The notes under the pieces: model-generated
What the model saw: the letters and a program-made list of their open reading frames with translations, nothing else
Told to the model about the DNA's origin: nothing
Databases searched by the model: none
Assembly (NCBI RefSeq): GCF_963855985.1
Contig: NC_087119.1
Span: 7,542,001-7,606,000 of the forward strand
Source of the DNA: Ostrinia nubilalis
Taxonomy: Eukaryota; Arthropoda; Insecta; Lepidoptera; Crambidae
Direction of reading: 5' to 3'
Length of the DNA stretch: 64,000 bases
Part shown: positions 1-12,073 of the stretch, piece after piece
Position numbering within the stretch: position 1 is the first letter of the stretch
How the letters are laid out: every line of letters begins with the position of its first letter
Position numbers and translations under genes: made by a program

Positions 1-230
1 TACGCAGAACTGACGGCCGATGGGGCAGAAAGGTTCTGGAATGGAGGCCGCGTACCGGAAAACGCAGCGTGGGACGTCCACCTACAAGGTGGACCGACGA
101 CATCGTAAAGGTAGCAGGGAAGCGCTGGACGCAGGCCGCTACCAATCGATCAACATGGAAAGCATTGGGGGAGGCCTATGTTCAGCAGTGGACGTCCTAT
201 GGCTGAAATGATGATGATGATGATGATGAG
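1..230 (+). mobile_element. RTE-type LINE 3' end, cut by the window edge
   Basis: The segment matches the 3' part of the copy at 29275-29643 (its first base aligns near 29353). It ends in a (GAT)n run at about 207-228. In the right frame it encodes the end of a LINE polyprotein (GRWGRKVLEW- and RWTDDIVKVAGKRW-like segments in the better copy). Only the 3' end is visible, so truncation and target-site duplication cannot be judged here. Confidence 0.8.
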
Positions 231-838
231 ATTTTTTTTAACATACAACCTGACACTGACTTGCCATCAATGTAAGAAAATTTGAATTTCGCAGTTCCAC
301 ATTTTTGGGAAGGATCAAATTTGCCTATGAAAATATATCCCATTAAAACACAATTATTATGATAAATTATTTTATTTCCATATGCGTAATAAATAACTGA
401 AAAGTCCTAAAATTATTATTAATTTCCCATATTTCGAGTAATTTTCCCACGTAAATAACTGAGAACACTGGTCTTTGACGTATTATTTTTTCGAGTGAAT
501 GACGTTTGATTTCAATTAATTTCAATATTTTAATGTCGGGAAATAAGTGATTGGATTATTATTTTGCCTGTGAAATGTGATTCCTTAATTTTTGTTTGTT
601 CGAACAGAACGGCTTTTACACAATTTCATCACACAAGACATGTCGTATTCGTGTTGTTTTTCGCCGCCTAAATGTGTCAACTGTGTGAAGTTTGCACTCG
701 AAGTGGTGTATCAGGGTGTGAATGTGTGCGTGCCGGCCTGTACGTACAGGCAAGCTGGTGTATCCTAATGTCACAGTATTTTGTTGATGAGAATCCGTCC
801 GACTTTTTTTATAGGTCCATGCTGACAGGCGTCAGGAA
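231..838. other. AT-rich intergenic stretch, no feature seen
   Basis: No gene, splice-bounded exon or repeat shared with the rest of the window was recognised. The short cysteine-rich open stretch at 672-854 has no supporting context. Confidence 0.5.
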
Positions 839-1888
839 ATATTTGACGACGTGAATAATGCTCTTTCCAAAGTATTAGACTGGTTTACAACTAATAATAT
901 GCTATTAAACGCAAAAAAAACTAAATGTTTAAAATTCACTATGCCTAATGTCAAACAAGTTAATACTAATATTACAGTAAATAATGAACGCATTGAACTG
1001 ATAAACTCTACTGTCTTTCTAGGTATTACCCTAGACTGTAAATTACAATGGGGCCCCCATATTGCTGCCTTGGCGGGAAGACTTAGTTCAGCTGCCTTTG
1101 CGGTGAGAAAGATCAGAAACTTGACTGATGTTGAAACAGCAAGGCTTGTATATTTTAGTTATTTTCATAGTATTATGTCTTATGGTCTTTTACTGTGGGG
1201 CTCAGCAGCAGACATAGAATCAATTTTCATTTTACAGAAAAGAGCTGTTCGGGCAATATACGGTCTTAAACCACGTGACTCGCTTAGAGAAGTTTTTAAA
1301 GAAATCAATATATTGACTGTGGCTTCGCAATACATATTTCATAACATTATGTATGTCCGTAAACATATACATTTATTTACTAAGAAAAGTGACGTCCACT
1401 CATTTAACACGAGACATAAGAATAAACTTGCTGTTCCATCATTTAGGTTGCATAAGATAGGTAATTCATTCTTGGGGAAATGTATTACCATATTTAACAA
1501 AATACCACACAACCTTGTCGAATTGCCAATAAACAAATTTAAGATACATATAAAAAATACCCTTATGTCCAAAGGGTACTACAAGGTTCGAGACTATATT
1601 GATGACAAGGATGCGTGGTCAGTTCAGTCTGCACATATTTGATGTACTTAAATTTGACTATTCTTACCGTTAGGTAATTCCTGGCAATAAGTGGTGACTG
1701 AGTTTGTTCCGGCGTTTCTTCTCAGCACTTGCCATATGTTTGTCTCGAAGCGCTGGTAGGGCCCAAAAGATAAGGAGACATGTAAAGTGCCCCATAAGGG
1801 CTACCTTTTCTTTTTTTATTATTTTCTATTGACGTTCATAAGTGCCACTTGTGGTCTAAACTGAATAAATATTTTTGATTTTTGATTT
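839..1888 (+). mobile_element. 5'-truncated non-LTR retrotransposon (CR1/Jockey-like group)
   Basis: Only the end of the reverse-transcriptase ORF and the 3' UTR remain. Homology to the longer copy at 50236-52600 starts abruptly at about 839, as expected from incomplete reverse transcription. The 3' UTR contains a block (GTGACTGAGTTTGTT at about 1694) that is also at 53776 and, degraded, at 19978. It ends in AATAAA and a TTTTTGA-type short repeat near 1863-1888. Confidence 0.85.
851..1642 (+). pseudogene. Reverse transcriptase C-terminal fragment of a LINE
   Basis: An open reading frame of 263 codons covers the thumb and connector region after the catalytic domain of a CR1/Jockey-like reverse transcriptase. 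Recognisable segments are NMLLNAKKTKCLKF, VFLGITLDCKLQWGPHI, SYFHSIMSYGLLLWG and FILQKRAVRAIYGL. The FADD catalytic motif seen in the sister copy at 51204-51803 lies upstream of the truncation and is missing, so this cannot be active on its own. The frame is unbroken, which suggests a fairly recent insertion compared with the heavily broken copy at 50236. The first methionine is only the first ATG of the fragment, not a native start. Confidence 0.85.
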
Positions 1889-2450
1889 TAGATTACAAAT
1901 AAAAACAAAAGATTTCGAAGTAAAATAAGCATTTTAGTGAAAATTAAAATTGTCTCTACCTGTAGCGGAGAATAATGTTGTGGCAGGCCTTTGTTCAAAC
2001 GATCATAGCAAATGTTGTGATAGGGATAGAGACATGCGATTTTTGGTTTTACAAAGGTAATACGATAGAGAATAATACAAAGTAATAAAAACCACCGGTT
2101 GGGGCATTTTTTGGAGAAATTTATCTAATAACCAAAAAAACACGAATTTAAAAGCAGATTTTTTTCAAAAAGTATTATTCTTTATTATTTGTTGGCATTT
2201 TTTGTGTATTATATGTATTTTTTTAGTATCGCCTGTTATTTAGCATTATTACTGTTTTTATTTTATCAGTATATACCGCTTAGTTTAAAAGTTATTACGT
2301 TTTCTTTACAATAAGTAATTAGAAGAAAAAAAATTATATAATTTTTTTTAAAAATATCTCAAAATTTTTTTGACCTCTTTTTTGTCGATAAAAATAGGTC
2401 TAGTTTCATCTATTTTCATATGTACACTTTAACGTGACTCACACTGTATA
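1889..2450. other. AT-rich intergenic stretch, no feature seen
   Basis: Poly-A/T-rich sequence between a LINE tail and a foldback element. No coding or repeat signal recognised. Confidence 0.4.
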
Positions 2451-4561
2451 CAGGATGGAAACGTTAAGTGATCTCACTCGATTATTTCGAAACTATACAA
2501 GATATCGAAAAACTGAATACTGATTCTGAAAGTGCTTTACTAGCTCTTTCAAACGGTACCAATAATAGGTTACAGAATAAACTGGATCTATCCGAAAATT
2601 CAATGTTTCCAGCTTCCATACATTTATTAAAAACTATACAAGATATTCAAAAACTGGTTACTGATCCTTAAAGTGCTTCACGAGCTCTATCCAACGGTAC
2701 CAATAGTAGGTTACAAAATAAACTGGATCCATTCGAAAATTCAATGTTTCCAGCTTCCATACATTTAGTACAGCCACAGTCATGGCACTCATGTCTTGTT
2801 AATACGAGTATTATAGCAAGTAAAGCCTAAAACCAATGTTTTCAAAGAATAATTTTAAATAAGAATAGTCCAGTAGAATTAGCTTTTAAATCGGAAATAA
2901 TTCCTACAAAAGATTTTATTGTTTTAATGGCTTCATTGGTTGCCCATTAAGACTCTCCTAAGTTTTCGACTTCGACAGTTGTGCTTAAGTGGTGGGGGCC
3001 CTCGAAAGAGGCATTTTTTCGGATTATCGGTTATACCGCGTAAAGGACTTACCCTATCAAAAAGTGGTCTTCATGACGGTTGAAGGGCACTTAATCCTGC
3101 ATTGAATAAGACCAAATTCATATGTTTTGGACAAACCGTTCTCGCGCTAAAGTTCGGCAAAGTAGAAAATATACGTATAATTAATGACCCTCTCCACGTC
3201 CAATGGTTTGTTACCCACAGGCTTCCAAGTCTTGAAAAGGGCCACCTCAACCAGTGTAATCCTATCAAGGCTTACGAGCTTGATGCGCCTATCCTTGTTC
3301 GTCCCAGCCGTTCCTTAACTGCGGTTGCTGCACCTCTTCCTGGCACTCACCTGAACGACTCTGTGTTACCTACTGTGGCTGCCCCTCTTCCTTGTATCCT
3401 CCTGCATGACTACGTTGCCTAGCCGTATGCCTGGTCTAAGGTTCGACGCCAAAAATCAACAACAACAAGTTCATATTAAAACGCTGAAGAGTTTTTTGTT
3501 TGTTTGTTTGAACGCGCTAATCTTAAGAATTACTAGTTAGATTGAAATCATTATTTTTGTGTTGAATAGCTCATACATTGAGGAAGGCTATAGGATATAT
3601 ACAATCACTCTACGACTAATAGAGGCGAAGCAGTAAAGAAAAATGTTGCAAGCACGGAAAATAGTATTTAAACTATTTTCACGCGTACAAAGTTGATTTT
3701 GTGGCGTCGAACCTTGGACCAGGCATATAGCTAAGCAATGCAATCGTATAGGAGGGTACAAGGAAGAGAGGCAGCCACATTAGGTAACACAGAGTCGTTC
3801 AGGAGAGTGTCAGGAAGAGGTGCAGCAACCGCAGTTAAGGAACGGCTGGGACGAACAAGGATAAGCGAATCAAACTCGTGAGCCTTGTTAGGGTTACACT
3901 GGTTAAGGCGACCCTTTACAAGGCTTGGAAGCATGTGGGTAACAAGCCATTGGACGTGGAGAGGGTCATTAATTATACGTATATTTTTCACTTTGCCGAA
4001 CTTTAGCGCGAGAACGGTTTGTCCAAAACATATGAATTTGGTCTTATTCAATGCAAGATTAAGTGCCCTTTAACCGTCATGAAGACCACTTTTCGATAGG
4101 GTAAGTCCTTTACGCGGTATAACCGGAAAACCGAAAAAACGCCGCTTTCGGGGGCCCCCACCACTTAAGCACAACTCCGTCGAAGTCGAAAACTTAGGAG
4201 AGTCTTAATGGGCAACCAATGAAGCCATTAAAGCAAAAAAATCTTTTGTAGGAATTATTTCCGATTTAATCAATTTTTGTGTTTAATTCTACTGGCCTAG
4301 AATGCAATTTACGAGTTCATTTTAAGTGTTTAATATTTACCTAATAAAAAAAAGACTTCTAATTTTGTTTGGCGGGCATACATTTAGTATGGAGGCTGAA
4401 AACATTAAATTTTCGGATAGATCCAGTTAATTCTGTAACCTAATATTGGTACCGTTGGATAGAGCTTGTGAAGCTCTTTCAGGATTAGTAACCAGTTTTT
4501 CGATGTCTTGTATAGCTAGTTTAGAAATAATCGAATGAGATCACTTATCGTTTCCACCCTG
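2451..4561. mobile_element. CAGGGTG-type DNA element with TA target site, carrying a nested foldback
   Basis: The element starts CAGGATGGAAACG and ends in the inverted form CGTTTCCACCCTG, with TA on both sides (2449-2450 and 4562-4563). A shorter relative lies at 8518-9199. Each arm holds two imperfect tandem repeats of about 170 bp (GTTTCCAGCTTCCATACAT occurs twice). Compared with 8518-9199 it carries an extra 1434-bp palindrome at 2866-4299. No transposase coding is visible, so it is non-autonomous. Confidence 0.8.
2866..4299. mobile_element. Palindromic foldback element nested in the 2451-4561 element
   Basis: The ends are TAGTCCAGTAGAATTA on the left and the inverted TAATTCTACTGGCCTA on the right, flanked by GAA direct repeats at 2863-2865 and 4300-4302. 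The 8518-9199 relative has the uninterrupted site AATAAGAATGCAAT. Arms of about 600 bp each (roughly 2866-3480 and 3690-4299) surround a small centre. Both arms contain the same ~106-codon open stretch in opposite orientation (ALKFGKVENIRIINDPLHV near 3145). That stretch has no recognised function and may be incidental. Confidence 0.75.
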
Positions 4562-5496
4562 TAGATATACTCGTATTATTAACAAAATAGGTACTTATAT
4601 GAGCTCGAAATGAAACGTTTCTTATCTTTAAGCACTAGAATAGAAAAAAACTTTTTGCCCACTCTCTTTCCCACTAAAAGTACTAAATACTATCAAATAG
4701 TAGAAGTTTTGGACTTGCAAAGGGTTTTCATAAGAAAATAGGTAAGCCAAGAAGCGATACTTACTGCCTCCAAGTCATTTCATGAAACACAAGTAATGAT
4801 CTACCTACCTACAGTATTCTTCGTTTGGGCACGGTTGGTCTCGTTTCGTCTTACTTACTTTTTATGATGAATTATGAAGCTGATATTTGTTCAGCTACAT
4901 CGTAACATAACACACACAGTTCAATGATTAATCAATAATTTAATTAAACCTGGATGCAGGCAGCGCAGGCTTTGTCCAGCAATGGACGGAATTCAGTTGA
5001 AATATAAACGAATCTTGATAAAGACTTTTGGGATATGTAGGAGTAGGTATTCGTATATAATTTTTTTTTGGCTTTCTAGAGTATCTATAAAGTATTCTTA
5101 AATTAAAACTAATGAAAACAAAGCGGCGTACGCAATCGTCGCAGAACGAAATGGAAAGTAAAATCAATGGAAATCCGTTGGAACCGGTTTTTCTTATTGA
5201 AGATGCTCCTAGAATTTACAAATGCAACTTTTTTCTAGTCTATTCAAAATACGCTTCTTCTAAATTGATAATAATTAGGTACTGCTAGTAGTCAAATTAT
5301 TATCTAGAATGTGTTTATTGCATGACTTTTAGACGAGCCGAATCGTACTCGTAGTATCATAAGTATAGAATGAAAATTGTTAAAACGGTGTACCGTTTTC
5401 AATGTGTGTACACATAGATGCATTCGTAAATTAAGTACTCTGTGTTTTTAATACCATACTGTCTTGATTTTTGTGTACCTATCGACTGCAGTACAC

Positions 5497-5610
5497 ACTC
5501 GTGGTCTAGTGGTTAGGGAGTTGGATTCCTTTAGATCCTATTTCCAGGTAACAAACAACCTTAACCATGTATGTTGATGGTGTATCTTTTTCAATAAATA
5601 AATACATTTT
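5497..5610 (+). mobile_element. Possible degenerate tRNA-derived SINE head
   Basis: GTGGTCTAGTGGTTAGGGAG resembles an RNA polymerase III A box of tRNA type, but the expected B box (GGTTCGAATCC-like) is eroded to TAGATCCTATTTCCAG. An A-rich AATAAATAAAT segment follows. Not a functional tRNA. Confidence 0.35.
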
Positions 5611-5662
5611 TGATCCAAAGTAACACGGCTATTACAACGATATACGAGTACAATGCATTTAT

Positions 5663-5801
5663 GCCCGTATTCACAAACATTACTATGAGGTCCCACAGTG
5701 CGCGTGGACGCAGCCACACATGAACCAATCACAGAGCTCTATTCAACGCTGTGCGTTCATTTTGCTGCTTCACTTAAGTAAGCATCGTTTGTGAATACGG
5801 A
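5663..5801. mobile_element. Short MITE
   Basis: Terminal inverted repeats GCCCGTATTCACAAAC and GTTTGTGAATACGGAC enclose about 110 bp with no coding. A target duplication could not be fixed. Confidence 0.65.
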
Positions 5802-8517
5802 CGATAGTATTCACCTTAAAATGCTGCAGCTGTGCAATAAATTACCTATCACTATTGGAACATAATCAGATGCGCTATAAATTGTCGTAGAATGCCAACA
5901 TGTATCGAAAGTCAAGACATTTTTAAAGTTTACTTTGTTGCACACATGATTGCAAATTCAATCTCGCAGTTTTGGCTCGAAGCCTCCTAAATATAGACGT
6001 ACAAAATATACCCATCGCCTATTTATTTTACACCCGGATACCTACCGTCCAGTTCACACGTTCACATCTCGGCCATAATACAGTCGAGCAAATCAGAATT
6101 ACAATTTTCGTTGGAAAACAGCACCTGTTACAAACACACAAGATGCCAGTGTCAAAGTTGATGTGCTGCCCGTATTACCTACTTAGAAACAGTAATTTCA
6201 TCTGACCCGGCGTGCCACTCGAATGCATCAAAAGTCAAGGACGTGTCTCATATATCAGGTCTAACTAGTTCTCGTCTTCTTTCGATATGTAGGTATGGAA
6301 TATTTGAGGCTGGATTATGTTAATGTGGGACCAGCGACATGACGTGATGCGGCCCGCTAGGCCGGCGCGTGACCTATTCGTAGTGGTTAGGCAAATCGTA
6401 TCTTAAACGCAATCAACAATATGGAGAAAGATAGGAGAAAGATAATAAATACTAATCCTTGGACATTTTATACAACGCCTTCTAGTTCCATGGGTGAGAA
6501 ACAACCAACTCGCATGCATAGAAGACAAAAATGATCATGCACACGAATACCGAAACAAGCCTGCAATCTTGGGCATGATAGTCTGACCCCTACTTACCAC
6601 CACCTAAATTGGTTACTTAACTGAGTACCAAATTCCCAAACTGCTGAGTTTTCGGCAACTAAACAGAAATCGCTTTTTTCAATCATTTAAAATAGGTACA
6701 TTTATTATACGACTTCATAAAAAATCTTTCGTCAGATAATAATGAGCTACTATTAATATCTGACGAAATAAATATTTAAATTAAACATAAATTACAATAC
6801 GATGTAGATAGTAAACCAGTAGGTTAACATCATTAATGCCTAATATTCAGCTAAGGATAGGTATTTGCAATAAAACACGTATCGAAATTTTCGAATTTTA
6901 TTTACAATGCGCATCATGAATATAGCAATGGTAGATAATATTCATAAATCGTCATTCACACATCAAAATGATAAAATTTCAAATGTCCGATTTTGACTTC
7001 GATTAAGAAATTACTAACTAAACTTAATACAACACGTGCTGACAAAATATAATGATATCACAATACACTTATTCAAGTACTTATAGATAAATTGAACTAA
7101 ATATTTACAAATTTGGTTAAAAAAATAACAAATTAAAACCCGAATCGCAAGTGTTAGTGCAAGACGGTGGTCGGAGGTTGAGGCACGACCACGCTCGCAG
7201 CGACGCCGCTTGCTCGCTATCAAACAACTGCGGCAAATGTGTGATAACGAATACAATGATTGATTACCCCGCAAAAACTAACATATGAATATAATAACTT
7301 CTCATGTTAGTTGTGAATTTCTGGATCCCAAGCAGCCTATAAAAAGACTATGCAATCTGAAAACAACCACCGTGTTTACCCCCATAAAGCCTACTTTAGT
7401 TAACATTCTTTGTATTTTTTATGAATACGGGGTTAGAGTTAAATTGGAAGAACCAGATGGTTGACTATTTCTGCCTCTACTTAGCATCCAATAGAATTAA
7501 TTATCCACACACTTGCCACGAATAATCAAGAAATAAAGAATAATGTCACAACATTTATAAATAAAATGATAATAGATCTACACATTACAAAGTTATGTTA
7601 TGCCAATATAGATGGCACGATAATTTAATAAGTGAACACATTACAAGTTTATGATACAAATTTAGCTATGTATATTGTATGTATATAATGTCAACTAGAA
7701 TCTATTTCGGTAGTAAAAATATCAACGATTATAAATGGTGCAATGAGCAATAGTGTGCTGCTAACTGAGTTATATAATTCTATTGTATAAAAAGCACAAT
7801 ATTCAATAACAGAATGAACGAACATTTTGATATTAACATCTTTAACCTTCTGGGATTTGCAAGATCACATGAAATTGTTAATATGTCAGTGAATTGTCTT
7901 TAACAATTATTAATAACATTAATAATATTACACCATAATTGTAAACACCGGCCAAATTCTTAAGAGTAATTGTATCTTCTTATGGATGTACAATGCGAGG
8001 TAATTGAAAAACATCTCCTGTTTAAATAACAAAACATGTTGGATAAAGTATGTTTTGTCCATATTGATACATTTTACCCCTTGAAATTGTTCGATGTCTA
8101 ATATACTGGTGAGCCAACAAGTAACATGAACTGCACTGAATAATACATTAGATTATTGCTATAAATGGTTCAGTTACACAAGATTTGATTTTTTTTTTCA
8201 TTTTTGCAACAATGTAATTAGTAAATTTACCTTTTTTAGCTTGTTACTAATAAGTAACACGACAATTATTAAAAATCTATTAACAATTATCGTTTTAATG
8301 CGAGAAACATTTAGTTATAACGAGATCTTGTTTTGTACGTATTTTGCGAAAAAAGGCAGATGGGCAAAGACATTATCGTAATATTTAATTTAAAACGTAT
8401 TAGCAAAATTAGCGCAATATCATGTAATATATTGTTCCCTAAATTGTATGAGGTACGTAGTTGGGAACTATGTATACTATAATTTTAAATACCGACGAAT
8501 AAGACTTACAATGTATA
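5802..8517. other. Repeat-poor AT-rich interval
   Basis: No repeat shared elsewhere in the window was found. The only coding-like island is at 7117-7227. The rest resembles intergenic or long 3'-UTR sequence. Confidence 0.4.
7117..7227 (-). CDS. Candidate terminal exon of an unknown gene
   Basis: On the minus strand an acceptor-like CATTTGCCGCAG is followed by 36 codons and TAA. The stretch includes LFDSEQAASLRAWSCLNLR and PPSCTNTCDSGFN. It is a GC-rich island in an AT-rich background, which is why it was noticed. No other exon could be linked to it and the family is not recognised. It could equally be a chance open frame. Confidence 0.25.
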   Translation of the reverse strand: MFDSEQAASLRAWSCLNLRPPSCTNTCDSGFNLLFF

Positions 8518-9199
8518 CAGGGTGGAAACGTTAAGTGATCTCACTCGATTATTTCTAAACTATACAAGATATCGAAAAACTGATTACTGATTCTGAAAGT
8601 GCTTCATAAGCTCTTTCAAGCGGTACCAATAATAGGTTACAGAATAAACTGGATCTATCCAAAATATCAATGTTTCCAGCTTTCATACATTTAGTAAAAC
8701 CATAAAATATTAAAAACTGTACAAGATATTCAAAAACTGGTTACTGATCCTGAAAGTGCTTCACGAGCTCTATTTAACAGTACCAATAATAGGTTACAAA
8801 ATAAACTGGATCTATTCTAAAATTCAATGTTTCCAGCTCCCATACATTTAGTACAGCCACAGTCATGGCACTTATGTCTTGTTAATATTATAGCAAGTAA
8901 AGCCTAAAACCAAAATGTTTTCCAAGAATAATTTTAAATAAGAATGCAATCTACGAGTTCATTTTAAGTGTTTATTATTTAATAAAAAAAATTAATACTT
9001 CTATTATTGTTTGGCTGGCATACATTTAGTATGGAGGCTGAAAACATTACATTTTCGGATAGATCCAGTTAATTCTGTAACCTAATATTGGTACCGTTGG
9101 ATAGAGCTTGTGAAGTACTTTCAGGATTAGTAATCAGTTTTTCGATATCTTGTATAGTTTAGAAATAATCGAATGAGATCACTTATCGTTTCCACCCTG
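8518..9199. mobile_element. CAGGGTG-type DNA element, un-nested copy
   Basis: Starts CAGGGTGGAAACGTTAAGTG and ends in the inverted CGTTTCCACCCTG, with TA on each side. It is homologous to the outer arms of 2451-4561 but lacks the 1434-bp palindrome, so it serves as the empty site for that insertion. Both arms repeat the GGTACCAATAATAGGTTAC unit. No coding seen. Confidence 0.8.
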
Positions 9200-9271
9200 T
9201 ATAGCCCATGACGCAGCCAAATGGTTAATTACGTCATTCAACCAACGGGCTAAATTACATTTAGACACCTT

Positions 9272-9434
9272 GCAGACTACAGGCTTTTAGTCGGCCGATA
9301 GTGGGGTCGGGCTGTTAACCAGTATGAATATGTATGGAAGTGTGCACATTACACCGTATACAGTATTGGCTGATTCCTCATACAAATTCGAAGCCGACCC
9401 AACATTATCGGCCGACTAGAAATCAGTTGTCTGC
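9272..9434. mobile_element. MITE
   Basis: Inverted ends GCAGACTACAGGCTTTTAG and CTAGAAATCAGTTGTCTGC. The subterminal TCGGCCGATA is shared with the MITE at 18579-18753, suggesting related families. Confidence 0.65.
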
Positions 9435-10520
9435 GGGTTGTCTTATCACTCGCATCTACACTCAAAAAAAAGATGAAAACATTTTAATTCATTCATCAGA
9501 CAAGCTTGATAGCGGATTCTATCAGCTTTCTTTGTGTGAATAGGTACGGGAAGCTTGACTTATTATCACTACTCATACCAATGGTACGAAAATAAAAAAT
9601 GTTGAGTGATTTGATTAAAATATCCAAATGAAATTCAGGCAGTTGGTTGAATTGCATATTGAACTAGTTGACGTCGCATCCTGAGCCCATAGCATAAGAC
9701 GTCCTACAATTTCTATTAGCGTACTTAAATACAGCAACGTTTACCCTATAAGTTTATGAATTATCACATATTGTGCTATCCGAACAATTATAAAACTATT
9801 GTTTCTATCAATAAATAGTCCAATATATGAATATAATATTTTGGCTTGAGGTTATAACAGTAATCAAGTGTGTACGTTACATTTTTAATAATTTTTCTTG
9901 TGTTTTTGTACATCTAGTATATAGTAAATATTAAGGCCTATCGTAATATTAAGTACTTTTTTTTGTTTGGATTAACAATATTTTATTTGTATTTTTGTTA
10001 CTAGCGCTAGCTTAAAGACGCGGTACACAGTTACGAATACTCGAAACTCGTACATGCAAACTTTGGGTTACAATATAAAAATTAATATTTAAAGTGAATC
10101 CTGTAACTGCTCTAGTTTTCTATATTAATATAATGATATAAATATAACACGGTTTATATAAATATAAGCATGTATATGTATTATATGTGTATATATATAT
10201 GGTACTTTGAATAACTATAGTTAAATATGAATCTATTTATCTATAACTACATTATAATGAGAACACGAAGATGGAAGCATTAATTAACGTTTACAAGTCA
10301 CTTTTTATACATTTTTTTTTATTGTTTAATATGGTTTTACAATGTATATCACTTGTGTTATTTTAAAGCTTACGAGAATTATCGAAGCAAGTTAATATAA
10401 ATCTACACCGCGTAAAAAGGCCACTATTTTGAGTAAACGTGTAACTTCGAGTTTTTAGTGGGAACCATAATAAATTGATCTTGCCAGATTGTACCACTAG
10501 AGAGTAAAATTCTGTCACTA
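9435..10520. other. AT-rich intergenic stretch
   Basis: No gene or repeat recognised apart from short AT-rich runs such as the (TATA)n near 10189-10200. Confidence 0.4.
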
Positions 10521-10965
10521 GGTTGGCGCTATAAGAGACTGTCACTCGTCAGTGGCGTCTATAAGAGACTGTCACCCGTCAGTAGCGCCAACTGGTAAGA
10601 TAAATACTCACCAGGTTGGCGCTTTAAGAGACTGTCACCCGTCAGTAGCGCCAACTGGTAAGATACTCACCAGGTTGGCGCTATAAGAGACTGTCACTCG
10701 TCAGTAGCGCCAACTGGTAAGATAAATACTCACCAGGTTGGCGCTTTAAGAGACTGTCACCCGTCAGTAGCGCCAACTGGTAAGATACTCACCAGGTTGG
10801 CGCTATAAGAGACTGTCACTCGTCAGTAGCGCCAACTGGTAAGATAAATACTCAACAGGTTGGCGCTATAAGAGACTGTCACTCGTCAGTAGCGCCAACT
10901 GGTAAGATAAATACTCACCAGGTTGGCGCTATAAGAGACTGTCACTCGCTAGAGGCGCTAACTGA
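10521..10965. repeat. Minisatellite with alternating 59/63-bp monomers
   Basis: Monomers begin GGTTGGCGCT at 10521, 10614, 10673, 10736, 10795, 10858 and 10921. After an irregular first unit of 93 bp the spacings run 59, 63, 59, 63, 63. Two monomer types alternate: one has CTTTAAGAG with CCCGTC, the other CTATAAGAG with CTCGTC. Each monomer contains GGTTGGCGCT and the inverted AGCGCCAACT, so each can form a hairpin. Confidence 0.9.
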
Positions 10966-11523
10966 TGAGCGCAAATACGGTAGCCCTCATTGGTACTCAT
11001 CAAAACTTTTAGAAATATAACCAATTGGCAGTATTGGTATCAATATTCATTATGTAACAACTCTTGTACTTTTCAAAATCTGTGATTGCAGTATCCCACC
11101 TTGTATGCATTTGCATTATTTTAGCTTTTAAGTGCTAGATCTACCTATACATTTACAGTGGAATCTCAATTCAAGCCGTAGAATATAATCATATTACTAT
11201 TTAGGTAAATTACTATGATTCAATCTGAAAGCTTGTAATAGTTGCAGGCAGAATTGAGTGAACATTTATATGGCATATTGTTGAATTGGGGGAAACCCCG
11301 GTAAAAAAAGTAGTCAGTACAAAAATATTATTCACTATTACACTATTTAAATCTAAATATGCATAAAATATAGTGACTTGTAAACACGTAATTTTATTTA
11401 TTATGCAAAGTGGTTTTCCCGGTGTGTGTAGCTGTCAAAATCCAAAATTATCTATTACATAGTCTGATATGAGTTTTTTAAAAATCACACTACACTTTAA
11501 CTTGCTCTATTATATCATTCATT
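10966..11523. other. AT-rich intergenic stretch, no feature seen
   Basis: Nothing recognised between the minisatellite and the SINE. Confidence 0.4.
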
Positions 11524-12041
11524 AGTCGGCCGTTTGGTGTAGTGGTTCAGAACGGACTACTATGCCGAGAGGTCCCGGGTTCGATTCCCGGCCGGGCAGA
11601 AATTGAAATGATGAATTTTAATTTCTGTGACGGGTCTGGGTGTGACTATGTATAATATTTATGTATTTAAAAAAAAAAGTATACAGGGTGTTAGGTAAAT
11701 GGGTATATGAACCGACACTAGCCCATGTTAACATGGGCATATAAATGGTATGGTGAAGTCAGAAAATTGATATCTTCATTTTAATTATTTAAATTTACAT
11801 ACAAATCGGATTTTATAAAAAATATTTTGTATGAAAATTAAAAAAAAATAAATGATGATATCAAATTTCTGACTTCACCATACCATTTATATGCCCATGT
11901 TAACATGGGCTAGTGTCGGCTCATATACCCATTTACCTAACACCCTGTATAAGTAGTATATCCGTTAAGCTAGCACCCATAACACAAGCATTAAGTTGCT
12001 TACTTTGGGGCTAGCTGGCGCTGTGTGAAATTGTCCAAAGA
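11524..12041 (+). mobile_element. tRNA-derived SINE, interrupted by a MITE
   Basis: The head has a pol III A box (TTTGGTGTAGTGGTTCAG) and an intact B box (GGTTCGATTCC), followed by an A-run and a tail ending TGAAATTGTCC. A near-identical copy lies at 38108-38367. This copy is split by the MITE at 11684-11947. It is followed by an (ATT)n tail at 12042-12073. Confidence 0.9.
11684..11947. mobile_element. 264-bp CAGGGTG-type MITE
   Basis: Ends CAGGGTGTTAGGTAAATGGG and the inverted form, with TA at 11682-11683 and 11948-11949. It is almost a perfect palindrome, and CCCATGTTAACATGGGC occurs within the arms. A second copy is at 31325-31589. The SINE copy at 38108 shows the uninterrupted site (AGTATATAAGTAGTA), confirming element limits and a TA duplication. 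Confidence 0.92.
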
Positions 12042-12073
12042 TTTATTATTATTATTATTTATTATTATTATTA
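12042..12073. repeat. (ATT)n microsatellite
   Basis: A short ATT run after the SINE body, probably its tail. Confidence 0.8.

Noticed and set aside
3102..4051. A gene encoding the 106-codon frames at 3102 and 3731
   Set aside because: They are the two arms of one palindrome read in opposite directions, with no splice or family support.
10521..10965. CRISPR-like repeat array
   Set aside because: Eukaryotic context, and no variable spacers: the whole monomer is repeated.
11524..11600. Possible tRNA gene
   Set aside because: A and B boxes are present but the acceptor stem does not pair and the sequence continues into a SINE body repeated at 38108.
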